64,000 bases of DNA from Ascidiaceihabitans sp. (GTDB taxonomy: Bacteria > Pseudomonadota > Alphaproteobacteria > Rhodobacterales > Rhodobacteraceae): positions 43,587 through 107,586 of the forward strand of contig JAQXDI010000037.1 in assembly GCA_029251465.1 (NCBI GenBank), written 5' to 3'. Made by a program: the position numbers and the translations under genes. A model generated the notes under the pieces. It ran no database searches, was not told the DNA's origin, and was given only the letters and a program-made list of their open reading frames with translations. Below, in pieces: positions 45,163 through 53,684 of this stretch (its first letter is position 1; the number at the start of each line of letters is the position of its first letter).

Positions 45163-45705
45163 ATGGCACAGCTGAAAATTCTGGGAATTTCCGGATCACT
45201 GCGCAAGGCGGCCACCAACGGGATGTTGTTGCGCGAAGCGGCGCGATTGTTTGGCGATTGCGACTATACCGAAGCCAGCATCGAAATGGCGCTGTATGAC
45301 GGAGACGCTGAACAGGCGGATGGCGTGCCTGATGCAGCGCAACTGTTGTCGGATCAAATTGCAGCGGCCGATGCGGTGATTATGTCCACGCCAGAATACA
45401 ATAAAGGCCCGTCAGGCGCGTTAAAGAACGCTTTGGATTGGGTCAGCCGGACGGACGGCGCGCCGTGGGCGGACAAGCCCGTGGCGATCATGTCTGCCGC
45501 TGTGGGAGGGTCAGGCGGCGAGCGTGCGCAAATGGTGTTGCGCGGGTTTCTGGTGCCATTCCGCCCTCGGATTTTGCAAGGTCCAGAGGTTCATCTGGCC
45601 GCCAGCTACGAGGCTTTTGACGCGGCAGGCCAGTTGACCGGTGATGCTTATGTCAAAGATTTGACGGCCCTCATGGCGGCCTTGCGCTCAGAGATCGGTC
45701 GCTAG
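45163..45705 (+). CDS. NAD(P)H-dependent FMN reductase-like flavoprotein
   Basis: 180 residues from ATG 45163 (AGAGGT upstream). Flavodoxin-like fold: ILGISGSLRKAATNGMLL (FMN phosphate loop) and MSTPEYNKGPSGALKNALDWVSR near residue 72, the NADPH_dep_FMN_red signature. Members reduce quinones, azo dyes or chromate. Convergent with the VOC gene, overlapping its 3' end by 18 bp. Confidence 0.92.
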   Translation: MAQLKILGISGSLRKAATNGMLLREAARLFGDCDYTEASIEMALYDGDAEQADGVPDAAQLLSDQIAAADAVIMSTPEYNKGPSGALKNALDWVSRTDGAPWADKPVAIMSAAVGGSGGERAQMVLRGFLVPFRPRILQGPEVHLAASYEAFDAAGQLTGDAYVKDLTALMAALRSEIGR

Positions 45706-46104
45706 CCTCGTGCCAATCTCGATCAGGTTTTGATCGGGGTCACGAAAGTAAATCGATACAATGGCAAAGCTGGCCCCGCTACGCTGTACGGGGCCTTCTG
45801 CGATTTGAACGCTTAGATCGGCAAGGTGGTTCGTCCATTCAGCGATTGGCGTTTCGCTCAGAAAACACAAATCTGCACTGCCGGGGGTTGGATGTGCAGC
45901 CTTTGGGTCAAATTCCGCCCCCGCTTGGTGCAAATTGATTTTTTGCGCGCCGAATTTTAACGCCTTTCGGGTTGATCCATCCGCGACTGAAAATTCTTGC
46001 ACCTGCATCCCCAAAACGGTTGCGTAAAACGCGCAGGTTTTTTCAACATCGCGCACTGTCAACACCAGATGATCAAGGCCGGACAGCGAAGGGGATTGCC
46101 GCAT
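45688..46104 (-). CDS. VOC-family (glyoxalase/bleomycin-resistance) protein
   Basis: 138 residues from ATG 46104, with AAGGA upstream; a TTG at 46125 would add seven residues. The VOC fold is seen in LDHLVLTVRDVEKTCAFYATVLGM (first metal His), HPTPGSADLCFLSE and IVSIYFRDPDQNLIEIGTRL (last Glu ligand). A virulence-protein STM3117-like glyoxalase is the closest type by look. Function not assignable. Divergent from the HTD2-like gene with a 26-bp gap. Confidence 0.85.
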   Translation of the reverse strand: MRQSPSLSGLDHLVLTVRDVEKTCAFYATVLGMQVQEFSVADGSTRKALKFGAQKINLHQAGAEFDPKAAHPTPGSADLCFLSETPIAEWTNHLADLSVQIAEGPVQRSGASFAIVSIYFRDPDQNLIEIGTRLATDL

Positions 46105-46130
46105 GGTTTGGTTTTCCTTATCCAATTCTT

Positions 46131-46928
46131 ATGAATTTTGATCCAACTGCCAGCTCAAGTCAAAGCGATGTGATGGACGTGGCCCGCGCCACGGCGATGC
46201 AGGTTGCCTTGGGGCAAAATCCGTCAATTGTGCAGGGCGATGTCTTGCCGCCGTTTTTCCACCAACTGTATTTCTGGACCCCACAACCGCCTGATCGACT
46301 GGGCCGTGACGGGCATCCCAAAGTCGGCGGTTTGATCCCTGACATGGGTCTGCCGCGTCGGATGTGGGCCGGTGGACGGCTTGCATTTCACACCCCTTTG
46401 CGGGCGGGTATCGCTGCGCGCCGTGTCAGTGTGTGTGAAAAAGCGGATCGTAAAGACGGGCGCACAGGGCCGTTGGCGTTTGTCACCCTGCGCCACGACA
46501 TTTGGCAGGATGACGCGTGCTGCATCAGCGAATGGCAAGACTTGGTTTATCGTCAGGATCCGGCCCCGGACGCCCCGCGCCCCGTCGCCCCAATCGCTCG
46601 TACAGACGAGGATCAGGCCATCGAAGTTTCATTCGATGCGACGCTGCTGTTTCGCTATTCCGCGCTGACGTTCAACGGCCACCGCATCCACTACGATTTG
46701 CCCTACGCGCGTTCGGTCGAAGGTTACGACGGCTTGGTCGTGCATGGCCCGCTGTTGGCCCAGCATTTGATGCTGATGGCCGAAAGCGCACTGGGTCCGC
46801 TCAGTGACTTCACGTTCCGCGCCACGGCCCCATTGATGCATTTCGAAACAGCCACCCTGTGCCGCAAAGGTCGCGAATTCTGGGTGCGCGGACCTGATGG
46901 CCGCCAATGCATGCAAGCTACAGCGTAA
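46131..46928 (+). CDS. HTD2/MaoC-type acyl-CoA dehydratase (mesaconyl-C4-CoA hydratase-like)
   Basis: 265 residues from ATG 46131, chosen because about 40 residues precede LPPFFHQLYFWTP as in relatives; the ribosome site is weak. Contains GRDGHPKVGGLIPDMGLPRRMWAGGRLAFHTPLRAG in the N-terminal half and a hot-dog C-terminal half with FRYSALTFNGHRIHYDLPYARSVEGYDGLVVHGPL, which carries the hydratase Asn/His residues. Substrate not determined. Its 3' end overlaps the convergent FAD oxidoreductase by 11 bp. Confidence 0.85.
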   Translation: MNFDPTASSSQSDVMDVARATAMQVALGQNPSIVQGDVLPPFFHQLYFWTPQPPDRLGRDGHPKVGGLIPDMGLPRRMWAGGRLAFHTPLRAGIAARRVSVCEKADRKDGRTGPLAFVTLRHDIWQDDACCISEWQDLVYRQDPAPDAPRPVAPIARTDEDQAIEVSFDATLLFRYSALTFNGHRIHYDLPYARSVEGYDGLVVHGPLLAQHLMLMAESALGPLSDFTFRATAPLMHFETATLCRKGREFWVRGPDGRQCMQATA

Positions 46929-47949
46929 CGCCGAATGCCTCGGGAATCGTATTGCGGTTTTCCAACATCAGATCGGCCATGACTTCGGCCACTTTGGGCG
47001 CGATGCCGAACCCGATTTTGAACCCACCGTTGGCGATAAAATGCCCTTTTTGGTCAGGCCACGCGCCGAGCATCGGGGCGCGATTATGCGATCTGGGGCG
47101 CAAGCCTGCCCAGCGTTCAAGGACCGGCGCGTCGGCCAACACCGGCAAAGCGGCGCGCGTACGTTCGATCAGCGCATCCAACTGGTCGTCAGTGTCAAAG
47201 GGCGCGTCAAAGTACCGCTCGGTCGTGGATCCGATCCCGACTGTGCCGTTTGCATGCGGAATGATGTGCACGTTGTCGACGTAGATTTGCGGGGCTTCGG
47301 ATGCATCAAATTGCAGCAACGCGGCTTGCCCCTTTTCACCGGCACCGATCAGACGGCCGTAGTTTCCGCTCATTTTTTCTAGGCCCTGAACACCCGTCGC
47401 CCACAGGGTTTGACCCTGATCCACACCGTCGGTTTTGACACGAACGCCTTTGGTCGCCAGCGCCGCCACCAGTGCTGCGCAGGCCATGCGCGGATGAATG
47501 CGCGCGCTCAGCGTGTCGTGAACCAGATAGCCAGTCGGGCTGGTCGGGCCCCAAGGTGGTTCTGAGCAAGGTAGTACCGACCACGTCGCGTGCGGCCCCC
47601 ACAGTTCGGTTGCGTTTTGCCCGCGGGTCTTTGCCAATTCCAATCCGCGCGCGTTCAGGATCGGTTGCAATCGTCCTGTGCGGGCATAGCCGGATGCAGT
47701 GCCCGAGGTGTCTTCGACCTCGGACCAGAACGCCCGTGCCATCAGCAAGCTGTCCAACTGGAACTGCTTTTTCACGTCCCATTTTTCCGGCACATGAGGC
47801 GCCAATGCGCCCACGATGCCACCGCTGCTGCCCGACGCGGCACCGTTCGGGTCAATGATCTGAACCCGCGCGCCACAGCGCAAGCACGCCCATGCAATCG
47901 ACAGTCCAAAGATGCCTGCGCCGCGCACAGTGATGTCAGCAGTTGTCAA
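46918..47949 (-). CDS. DAO-type FAD-dependent oxidoreductase, possible MnmC(o)-like tRNA-modification oxidase
   Basis: 343 residues from TTG 47949, with AAAGG upstream; the frame extends to 48024 over the mnmD start region. FAD dinucleotide motif TVRGAGIFGLSIAWACLRCGARVQIID near residue 8, then ASGSSGGIVGALAPHVPEKWD, a DAO-family hallmark also seen in the C-terminal oxidase half of MnmC. The C-terminal GWKIGFG-like segment is FIANGGFKIGFGIAPKVAEVMADLML. Divergent from mnmD, whose product is the other half of MnmC. A glycine oxidase or D-amino acid dehydrogenase role is the alternative. Confidence 0.82.
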   Translation of the reverse strand: MTTADITVRGAGIFGLSIAWACLRCGARVQIIDPNGAASGSSGGIVGALAPHVPEKWDVKKQFQLDSLLMARAFWSEVEDTSGTASGYARTGRLQPILNARGLELAKTRGQNATELWGPHATWSVLPCSEPPWGPTSPTGYLVHDTLSARIHPRMACAALVAALATKGVRVKTDGVDQGQTLWATGVQGLEKMSGNYGRLIGAGEKGQAALLQFDASEAPQIYVDNVHIIPHANGTVGIGSTTERYFDAPFDTDDQLDALIERTRAALPVLADAPVLERWAGLRPRSHNRAPMLGAWPDQKGHFIANGGFKIGFGIAPKVAEVMADLMLENRNTIPEAFGVTL

Positions 47950-48005
47950 TCGTTTGGCCTTTCTGCACAGTCGCGCTGAGTTGCCTAATGATACAGAGGT
48001 CCGAG

Positions 48006-48686
48006 GTGCACAACCAGCGCGCAAAGCTAACTTGGACAGATGGTCGCGTGCCGGTGTCCGTGGATTTTGATGATCCGTACTTCAGCCTGAAAAACGGGTG
48101 GGAAGAAGCACGCTACGTCTTTCTGGGGGGCAACGATCTGCCCGCACGTTTTGCGGACGGGTTTCATGTGGCTGAACTGGGGTTTGGCGCGGGTTTGAAT
48201 TTTCTGGCGACGCTGATGGAATGGCGCGCATCCGGGGCGCAGGGCGTTTTGCGTTTCACCAGTTTTGAGGCCTTTCCGATGGATTTGGACGACATGGATG
48301 CCGCCCTCGCGTTGTTCCCCGAAGTGACGGACGCGAGCAATGAAATGATGTCGGCGTTGCGCGCCGGCGGTTGGACACACGATTTTGGCGATGTCATTCT
48401 AGAGGTCATCATCGGTGACGCGCGCACAGCGTTGCCCGATTGGAACGGGCAGGCCGATGCGTGGTTTTTGGACGGGTTTTCGCCAGCCAAGAACCCCGAA
48501 CTGTGGTCGCCCGACCTGATGCAGTCTGTCGCGGATCACACGACCCAAATAGGCACTGCGGCAACGTACACGTCGGCGGGTTTTGTGCGGCGCGGATTGC
48601 AGGACGCAGGTTTTGACGTCACACGTGCCAAAGGTTTCGGCCGCAAAATCCACATGACAGTGGCGCAGATGAAAGCAGGCACATGA
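48006..48686 (+). CDS. mnmD: tRNA (5-methylaminomethyl-2-thiouridine)(34)-methyltransferase MnmD
   Basis: 226 residues from GTG 48006 (HNQRAKLTWTDGRVPVS, with AGAGG upstream); an ATG at 47988 would add six residues. Core of the DUF752/MnmC N-terminal domain: FDDPYFSLKNGWEEARYVFLGGNDLPAR, SAM-binding AELGFGAGLNFLATLMEW near residue 55, and the catalytic-side motif WFLDGFSPAKNPELWS near 150. It methylates nm5s2U34 to mnm5s2U34 in tRNA wobble positions. ATGA overlap with the EamA gene. Confidence 0.93.
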   Translation: MHNQRAKLTWTDGRVPVSVDFDDPYFSLKNGWEEARYVFLGGNDLPARFADGFHVAELGFGAGLNFLATLMEWRASGAQGVLRFTSFEAFPMDLDDMDAALALFPEVTDASNEMMSALRAGGWTHDFGDVILEVIIGDARTALPDWNGQADAWFLDGFSPAKNPELWSPDLMQSVADHTTQIGTAATYTSAGFVRRGLQDAGFDVTRAKGFGRKIHMTVAQMKAGT

Positions 48687-49546
48687 CCAACAACACCCGC
48701 CTCGGAATTTTGGTGATGATCGCCTCGACTTTTGTGCTGTCGCTGCAAGACGGGGTGTCGCGGCATTTGGCGTCGGAATACAACGTGCTGATGATCGTGA
48801 TGCTGCGCTATTGGTTTTTTGCGACGTTCGTGATTGCGATTGCGATACGGCAGGCGGGGGGGCTGCGCAAAGCGGCGACAACGCAACAGCCGATCTTGCA
48901 AATCGCGCGGGGCGTATTGCTGGCGGCCGAAGTCTGCGTCGGCATTCTTGCATTCACTTATCTGGGGCTCGTCGATTCACTGGCGATCTTTATTTGTTAT
49001 CCGCTGATTGTGGCGGCGCTGTCTGGTCCTGTCTTGGGTGAAACCGTTGGCTGGCGGCGCTGGGCGGCGATCGGCGTGGGGTTCATCGGCGTGATGATCA
49101 TCCTGAAGCCGGGGATGGGCGTGTTCGATCTCGCGAGCATCCTGCCCCTGCTGTCCGCCGTGATGTTCGCAGCCTACGCGCTGATGACCCGTTTTGCGGC
49201 GCGCCAAGACAGCACTGCAACCAGCTTTTTCTGGACCGGCACGGTGGGCTGCGCGTTCATGACCGCGATCGCCGTCTGGATGTGGGAACCGATGATCCCA
49301 ACCGACTGGATGTGGATGGGCGTGCTGTGCATCACGGGCGCAATCGGCCACTGGCTGTTGATCAAATGCTACGAGCTGGCAGAGGCGAGCGCGGTCCAAC
49401 CCTTTGCCTATTTCCACCTCGTGTTCGGGACAATTGTTGGCGTCAGCGTCTTTGGCGAAGTGGTGGAATTGAACGTCGCCCTCGGGGCCGTCATTGTTGT
49501 GGCAGCGGGCCTATTCACCTTTTGGCGCGAACGCCTTCAAAGTTGA
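48683..49546 (+). CDS. EamA/DMT-family transporter
   Basis: 287 residues with ten hydrophobic segments in two EamA repeats (about 5-135 and 145-280). Typical features: YWFFATFVIAIAIR, LGLVDSLAIFICYPLIVAALSGPVLGE, and the second repeat ending FGEVVELNVALGAVIVVAAGLFTFWRER. Drug/metabolite exporter of unknown substrate. Overlaps mnmD by 4 bp at the start and the convergent lytic transglycosylase by 36 bp at the end. Confidence 0.92.
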   Translation: MTNNTRLGILVMIASTFVLSLQDGVSRHLASEYNVLMIVMLRYWFFATFVIAIAIRQAGGLRKAATTQQPILQIARGVLLAAEVCVGILAFTYLGLVDSLAIFICYPLIVAALSGPVLGETVGWRRWAAIGVGFIGVMIILKPGMGVFDLASILPLLSAVMFAAYALMTRFAARQDSTATSFFWTGTVGCAFMTAIAVWMWEPMIPTDWMWMGVLCITGAIGHWLLIKCYELAEASAVQPFAYFHLVFGTIVGVSVFGEVVELNVALGAVIVVAAGLFTFWRERLQS

Positions 49547-51496
49547 ACCTTTGATCTCGTCGCTGAAAGGCACTGGCAACGGATCATTGCCCAATCGTGC
49601 GCGGTAGACCGGCAGACTTTCGGTGACGCGCATCACGTAGTTGCGGGTTTCGCGGAACGGGATCTGTTCGATCCAATCGATGACATCGACGTTTGCGGAC
49701 CGTGGATCACCGTACAAACCCGACCAGCGGATTGGCCGGCTGGGCCCCGCGTTGTAGGCCGCAGACATCATCACAACGTTGCCGTCAAAACGACCCGCCA
49801 AGGTCGACAAAAACTTGGACCCAAGTTCAGCGTTGTAGACCGGATCACTGGTCAGTCGTCCGGTTGAATGTTCGCTGGACCGCCCCAAGCCTTGTGCGAC
49901 TTCCTTGGCTGTGGCGGGCATGATTTGCATCAAGCCACGCGCGCCAACGCCGCTTTGGACTATCGGGTCAAATTCGCTTTCGCGGCGTGCGATGGCCAGC
50001 GACATTTCTGCGGCCATGGGCAATTTTGCCTGCGCCAAGGGGTGAAGCGCGTAGTAGGGCGCGGCCAGCGTGATGCCACGATAGGCGACCCGTTTGCCGA
50101 TCATCACGGCAAGGTGCGGCTGCTCTGCGTCGATGGCGGCTTGGCCCAACTGAGCGGCGGCGCCTTCGTCCAATTGTTCGGCGTAATGCGTCCAGAACCG
50201 TTCGGCCACGTCCAATTCACCCGAGGCTTGCAGCAGTAATCCGGCCTCGAACAGTGGATCATTCGCCATGGCAGATGTGCGCCAGTCGGGGATTGCAGCG
50301 CGGCCTGCAAGGTTACTGTCGAACGGCAGGTCGGCGCGTTCGGCGGCCAGTAATCCGTAGAACGACGTCTGGAACTGCGCCCCGTCTGCATAAGCTTGAT
50401 CGGCGGCCGCAATGTCGCCCATTGCCTCGTGTGCGCGGCCAATCCAGTACCCTGCACGCCCACGTGAAATCGGGCTTTCGATGACGTTGCGGTGGTTTTG
50501 AAAATGGGTCAGGGCGGTCTTTGGATCATCCAGTTTGCGCAGGGCGATGAAGCCCGCCAGCCATTCCAGATCAGCGTAGGCAGACCCGCCCGTCAGAAAG
50601 TGTTGCGAGGCGATCGTGTAGGCGCGTTTTGCGTCGCCGTCCCGCATTTCATCACGGGCCAAAGACCGGCGGCGGTTTGACCATTGTTCGGGCTGTCCGA
50701 GGGCCTTGGCGCTGGTCGACGTTGCGATCAACAAATCCTTGGCGGACGCACTGCGCCCCTTGCGCGCGCGCCACACGAACCGGTCGTATGCAAGGCCTGC
50801 ATCGTTCTGCAACGCCTCTGGAACGGCATCAATCAACGCGTTTGCATCGCCGCTTAGGTTTTGCAAAGCAATCCGCGCACGGGCCAGTTTTACTTGGGCG
50901 GTGGGGATCAGATCGAACATGCGACGCACGTCGGTTAGGGATCCTTCCCACAGCATGTTGTTCGTGCGCCCTTCGTGATGGTTCAGCAGCACGTCGCTGT
51001 GCTCGGCCATGAAACGGGCGTGGCTGGTGTCGTTCATCTCCATCGTGCGCCATGCCAGAACAACGGTGGCTTGGGCCTCGCCTGTTTGGCCGGCCGCAGT
51101 TTGCGCTGCCGCATAGGCCAGCACGCCGCGCGGCGTCTGTGGGGTTTGTGCTGCGAAAAACGCCAGCACAGCATCGTCACCTGCCTTGATCACGGCATCT
51201 TCGGATTTGCGGCGCAACAATGCCTCGCCGGGCCAATCGGTGCGACGGGCCAGAAAATCCCGAACATTTTCGTATGATCCAAGTCCCGCCCGCAAGCGGT
51301 GCCATTCGATAACGTCCGCGGCGACAGCCCCGTCCTTTGTGGCCAAAGTTGCCGCAGTGTCCCAGTTGCCTGCGCGCATTGCATCCATCGCCCACCCAAG
51401 CGGACGCGGGCGTTCTGCGACAGCGACGCTACAGAGGCCAAATATCAGGGCCAAACATAGCCAAAAACGGGTACCAAATCGTGAGATCACTTGCAT
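49511..51496 (-). CDS. soluble lytic murein transglycosylase (Slt70-like)
   Basis: 661 residues. Signal peptide to about residue 27 (CSVAVA). A long alpha-superhelical U/L region with tetratricopeptide-like repeats (to about 480). C-terminal SLT domain: AIARRESEFDPIVQSGVGARGLMQIMPATAKEVAQGLG with catalytic Glu near residue 506, then YNAELGSKFLSTLAGRFDGNVVMMSAAYNAGPSR. It cleaves peptidoglycan with 1,6-anhydro-muramic product in the periplasm. Divergent from dapA with 141 bp between. Confidence 0.94.
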   Translation of the reverse strand: MQVISRFGTRFWLCLALIFGLCSVAVAERPRPLGWAMDAMRAGNWDTAATLATKDGAVAADVIEWHRLRAGLGSYENVRDFLARRTDWPGEALLRRKSEDAVIKAGDDAVLAFFAAQTPQTPRGVLAYAAAQTAAGQTGEAQATVVLAWRTMEMNDTSHARFMAEHSDVLLNHHEGRTNNMLWEGSLTDVRRMFDLIPTAQVKLARARIALQNLSGDANALIDAVPEALQNDAGLAYDRFVWRARKGRSASAKDLLIATSTSAKALGQPEQWSNRRRSLARDEMRDGDAKRAYTIASQHFLTGGSAYADLEWLAGFIALRKLDDPKTALTHFQNHRNVIESPISRGRAGYWIGRAHEAMGDIAAADQAYADGAQFQTSFYGLLAAERADLPFDSNLAGRAAIPDWRTSAMANDPLFEAGLLLQASGELDVAERFWTHYAEQLDEGAAAQLGQAAIDAEQPHLAVMIGKRVAYRGITLAAPYYALHPLAQAKLPMAAEMSLAIARRESEFDPIVQSGVGARGLMQIMPATAKEVAQGLGRSSEHSTGRLTSDPVYNAELGSKFLSTLAGRFDGNVVMMSAAYNAGPSRPIRWSGLYGDPRSANVDVIDWIEQIPFRETRNYVMRVTESLPVYRARLGNDPLPVPFSDEIKGSTLKAFAPKGE

Positions 51497-51590
51497 TTCC
51501 TATCACAGCAAGGCTAGAGCCTGTCACCATATCGTTTGGAGCACCGTGTACAACTCACGACTTCTCTATCGGCGGTTTGACGACCCATTT

Positions 51591-51618
51591 GCCGCCCCTC
51601 GGTCTGGGGGGCTTTTTT
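51591..51618 (+). terminator. terminator-like hairpin in the dapA leader
   Basis: GCCCC (51594-51598) pairs with GGGGC (51608-51612), followed by six T (51613-51618), only 20 bp before the dapA start. The gene upstream on this side is divergent, so this hairpin is in the dapA 5' leader and is an attenuator candidate. A GTG-led 24-codon frame (51547-51621) ends inside it and contains no Lys codon. Confidence 0.45.
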
Positions 51619-51637
51619 GAAAACAAGGACGTGAAAA

Positions 51638-52510
51638 ATGTTTAAAGGTTCTATGCCTGCCCTCATCACGCCGTTTCTCAACGGCGAACTGGATCTCGAA
51701 ACGCTGAAGAAGCTGGTCGAGTGGCACATCGGTGAAGGCAGCCACGGGTTTGTACCCGTCGGCACCACTGGCGAAAGCCCGACGCTGACCCATGAAGAGC
51801 ACGAGACGGTGATCGAAACCGTGGTCAAAGCATCCGCAGGCCGTGTGCCGGTGATTGCCGGTGCGGGGTCCAACAACACCGTTGAGGCGATGCGCTTTGT
51901 GCAGTTCGCGGAAAAGGTCGGGGCCGATGCGGCGCTGGTCGTGACGCCATATTACAACAAGCCGACACAACGCGGTCTGATCGCGCATTTCACAGCGCTG
52001 CATGACTGCGCCAACGTGCCGATCATCATCTACAACATTCCGGGTCGTTCGGTGGTTGATATGACCCCTGCGACGATGGCCGAGCTGGCAAAATTGCCGC
52101 GCATCATTGGCGTAAAAGATGCCACTGGTGATCTGGCGCGGGTCTGCGATCAGCGTTTGGCCTGTGGTCCTGATTTTGTGCAGCTGTCTGGCGAAGACGC
52201 GACTGCGCACGGGTTCAACGCCCAAGGTGGGATTGGCTGCATTTCCGTGACGGCAAACGTTGCACCGGGTCTGTTGGCCAAGATGCAGAACGCCTGTTTG
52301 GCGGGTGACTATGCGGCCGCACTTGCGATCCAAGACACGCTGATGCCACTGCACAAGGCGATCTTTACCGAACCAGGTTTGGTCGGCGCGAAATACGCCA
52401 TGTCGCGCTTGGACTTGTGCTCGGACGAGGTCCGCTTGCCGCTGACATCGCTGTCGGATGACACCAAAGCACTGGTCGATGCGGGCCTGAAACACGCAGG
52501 TTTGTTGTAG
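51638..52510 (+). CDS. dapA: 4-hydroxy-tetrahydrodipicolinate synthase
   Basis: 290 residues, standard length. TIM-barrel signatures: [17 protein letters not shown] near residue 40, [15 protein letters not shown] (with catalytic Tyr) near 106, [12 protein letters not shown] near 132 and [13 protein letters not shown] with Schiff-base Lys at about 162. Condenses pyruvate with aspartate semialdehyde, first step of the lysine/DAP branch. Two bp before the small membrane gene, which is probably cotranscribed. The leader carries a possible attenuator. Confidence 0.97.
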   Translation: MFKGSMPALITPFLNGELDLETLKKLVEWHIGEGSHGFVPVGTTGESPTLTHEEHETVIETVVKASAGRVPVIAGAGSNNTVEAMRFVQFAEKVGADAALVVTPYYNKPTQRGLIAHFTALHDCANVPIIIYNIPGRSVVDMTPATMAELAKLPRIIGVKDATGDLARVCDQRLACGPDFVQLSGEDATAHGFNAQGGIGCISVTANVAPGLLAKMQNACLAGDYAAALAIQDTLMPLHKAIFTEPGLVGAKYAMSRLDLCSDEVRLPLTSLSDDTKALVDAGLKHAGLL

Positions 52511-52512
52511 GC

Positions 52513-52746
52513 TTGGATAAACGTCGCCTGACATCGATCTTTGAAATCACAGGGTCGCTGTCAGCGATGGTCTATGCGGTGTTGATCGCATCAAACACCG
52601 GCAACGAAATGATCGGTTTTTCGCTGTTGTTGATCTCGGCCAGCCTGTTTGCGGTTTGGGCTGTGATTGACGCACGCTGGACGTTTTTGTTGTTACAACT
52701 GTTCTACGCAGGCTCGGCTGTTTTTGGGCTGGTGCGCTGGGCGTAA
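52513..52746 (+). CDS. small membrane protein downstream of dapA, unknown function
   Basis: 77 residues from TTG 52513, 2 bp after the dapA stop. Three hydrophobic stretches (about 10-27, 33-49 and 55-75) with very short loops suggest a compact inner-membrane protein (ITGSLSAMVYAVLIAS, FSLLLISASLFAVWAVID, FLLLQLFYAGSAVFGLVRW). A strong terminator closes the unit. No family known to me. Confidence 0.6.
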   Translation: MDKRRLTSIFEITGSLSAMVYAVLIASNTGNEMIGFSLLLISASLFAVWAVIDARWTFLLLQLFYAGSAVFGLVRWA

Positions 52747-52763
52747 ACGGCGATCAAGAATAG

Positions 52764-52803
52764 AAAAAGGCGCGCGGAATGTCATGTTCCACGCGCCTTT
52801 TTT
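52764..52803. terminator. bidirectional intrinsic terminator
   Basis: AAAAAGGCGCG-c-GGAA / TTCC-a-CGCGCCTTTTTT, a long stem with a run of A before and T after, between the dapA unit and the convergent soe genes. Confidence 0.9.
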
Positions 52804-52808
52804 CGATT

Positions 52809-53684
52809 TTAGCGCTTGCCGTAATATAGGCCGACGACGTGCTCTGCCTCGGCAAAGAACAACCAGCGCGTGGCAAGAACACCCGCGATGTGGCTGATCA
52901 CGGCCAGCAGCGCCAGCCAATGCGAAAAGAACGGCGCGGCCAGCAGCATTACCGGCAGCAAGACCATCAACAGCAGCGAAATGATCCGGAGTTTTGAGGA
53001 ATGCTTGCGACCGACCACGTGGATGAATTCGCGCATCAGATAGTTGGTGCCGGTGTGCGGCGGTTCAAACGCGCGCACCTCGCCGATGTTGCCAAGACCC
53101 GTGGCAGTTGCCATTGTCGTGCCTGAATTTGCGAACGCTTTGTCGCCAACCACCCATGTTGCGATCTGGATCACGCCTGCCAGCAGGATCAACCACAGCG
53201 CGATGGCCGTTGATCCCTTAAGCAACGCGCCACCGGCCAATGCGAACGACAGATACATCGCTGGCGTGAGGTTGGTGTACCACCGCGGGATGGTTTTCAT
53301 CTGCGCGTAGATCATCGACGTGGTGAACACAGTGGCCAATGCGCCGATTGCGCCAAGCCAGCCCAGCGGTTGCCAAGCTGTGTCGAAAAACACCAGACCA
53401 AGGCCGTACAGCCCCATCAAAACGAGGGTTGCAACGGCTGCAATGCCTTCGCGGCTCAGCCAGCTGGACCGCCACTGTGTGAACGCCTTGAGCGCACGTT
53501 CAGGGTGCCCAAGGTGGAACGTGGACGAGATCAAACCGCCGACGCCCATGACGTACGCGATCAGCCAGAATGCGAACGCCGTCCAGCCGGTGTAGGGCGT
53601 AGGATCGATCCCCAACCAGAACAGCAGGCCAAATCCGAGGCCCGAGAACGTGGTGAAAATAATAACTGACGGTGCTGGATGCAT
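52809..53684 (-). CDS. soeC: membrane anchor subunit of sulfite dehydrogenase (SoeC, DmsC/NrfD-type)
   Basis: 291 residues with about eight membrane helices and DmsC-like blocks: HPAPSVIIFTTFSGLGFGLLFWLG, GGLISSTFHLGHPERALKAFTQWRSSWLSREG and MIYAQMKTIPRWYTNLTPAMYLSFALAGGALL. It anchors SoeAB and passes electrons to the quinone pool. Its start overlaps the soeB stop by one base. Assignment to Soe rather than DMSO reductase rests on the xsc-pta-tauE neighbours and the SoeA without Tat signal. Confidence 0.9.
   Translation of the reverse strand: MHPAPSVIIFTTFSGLGFGLLFWLGIDPTPYTGWTAFAFWLIAYVMGVGGLISSTFHLGHPERALKAFTQWRSSWLSREGIAAVATLVLMGLYGLGLVFFDTAWQPLGWLGAIGALATVFTTSMIYAQMKTIPRWYTNLTPAMYLSFALAGGALLKGSTAIALWLILLAGVIQIATWVVGDKAFANSGTTMATATGLGNIGEVRAFEPPHTGTNYLMREFIHVVGRKHSSKLRIISLLLMVLLPVMLLAAPFFSHWLALLAVISHIAGVLATRWLFFAEAEHVVGLYYGKR

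Noticed and set aside
51566..52534. 322-codon open frame on the minus strand
   Set aside because: Antisense to dapA, with no recognisable domain.
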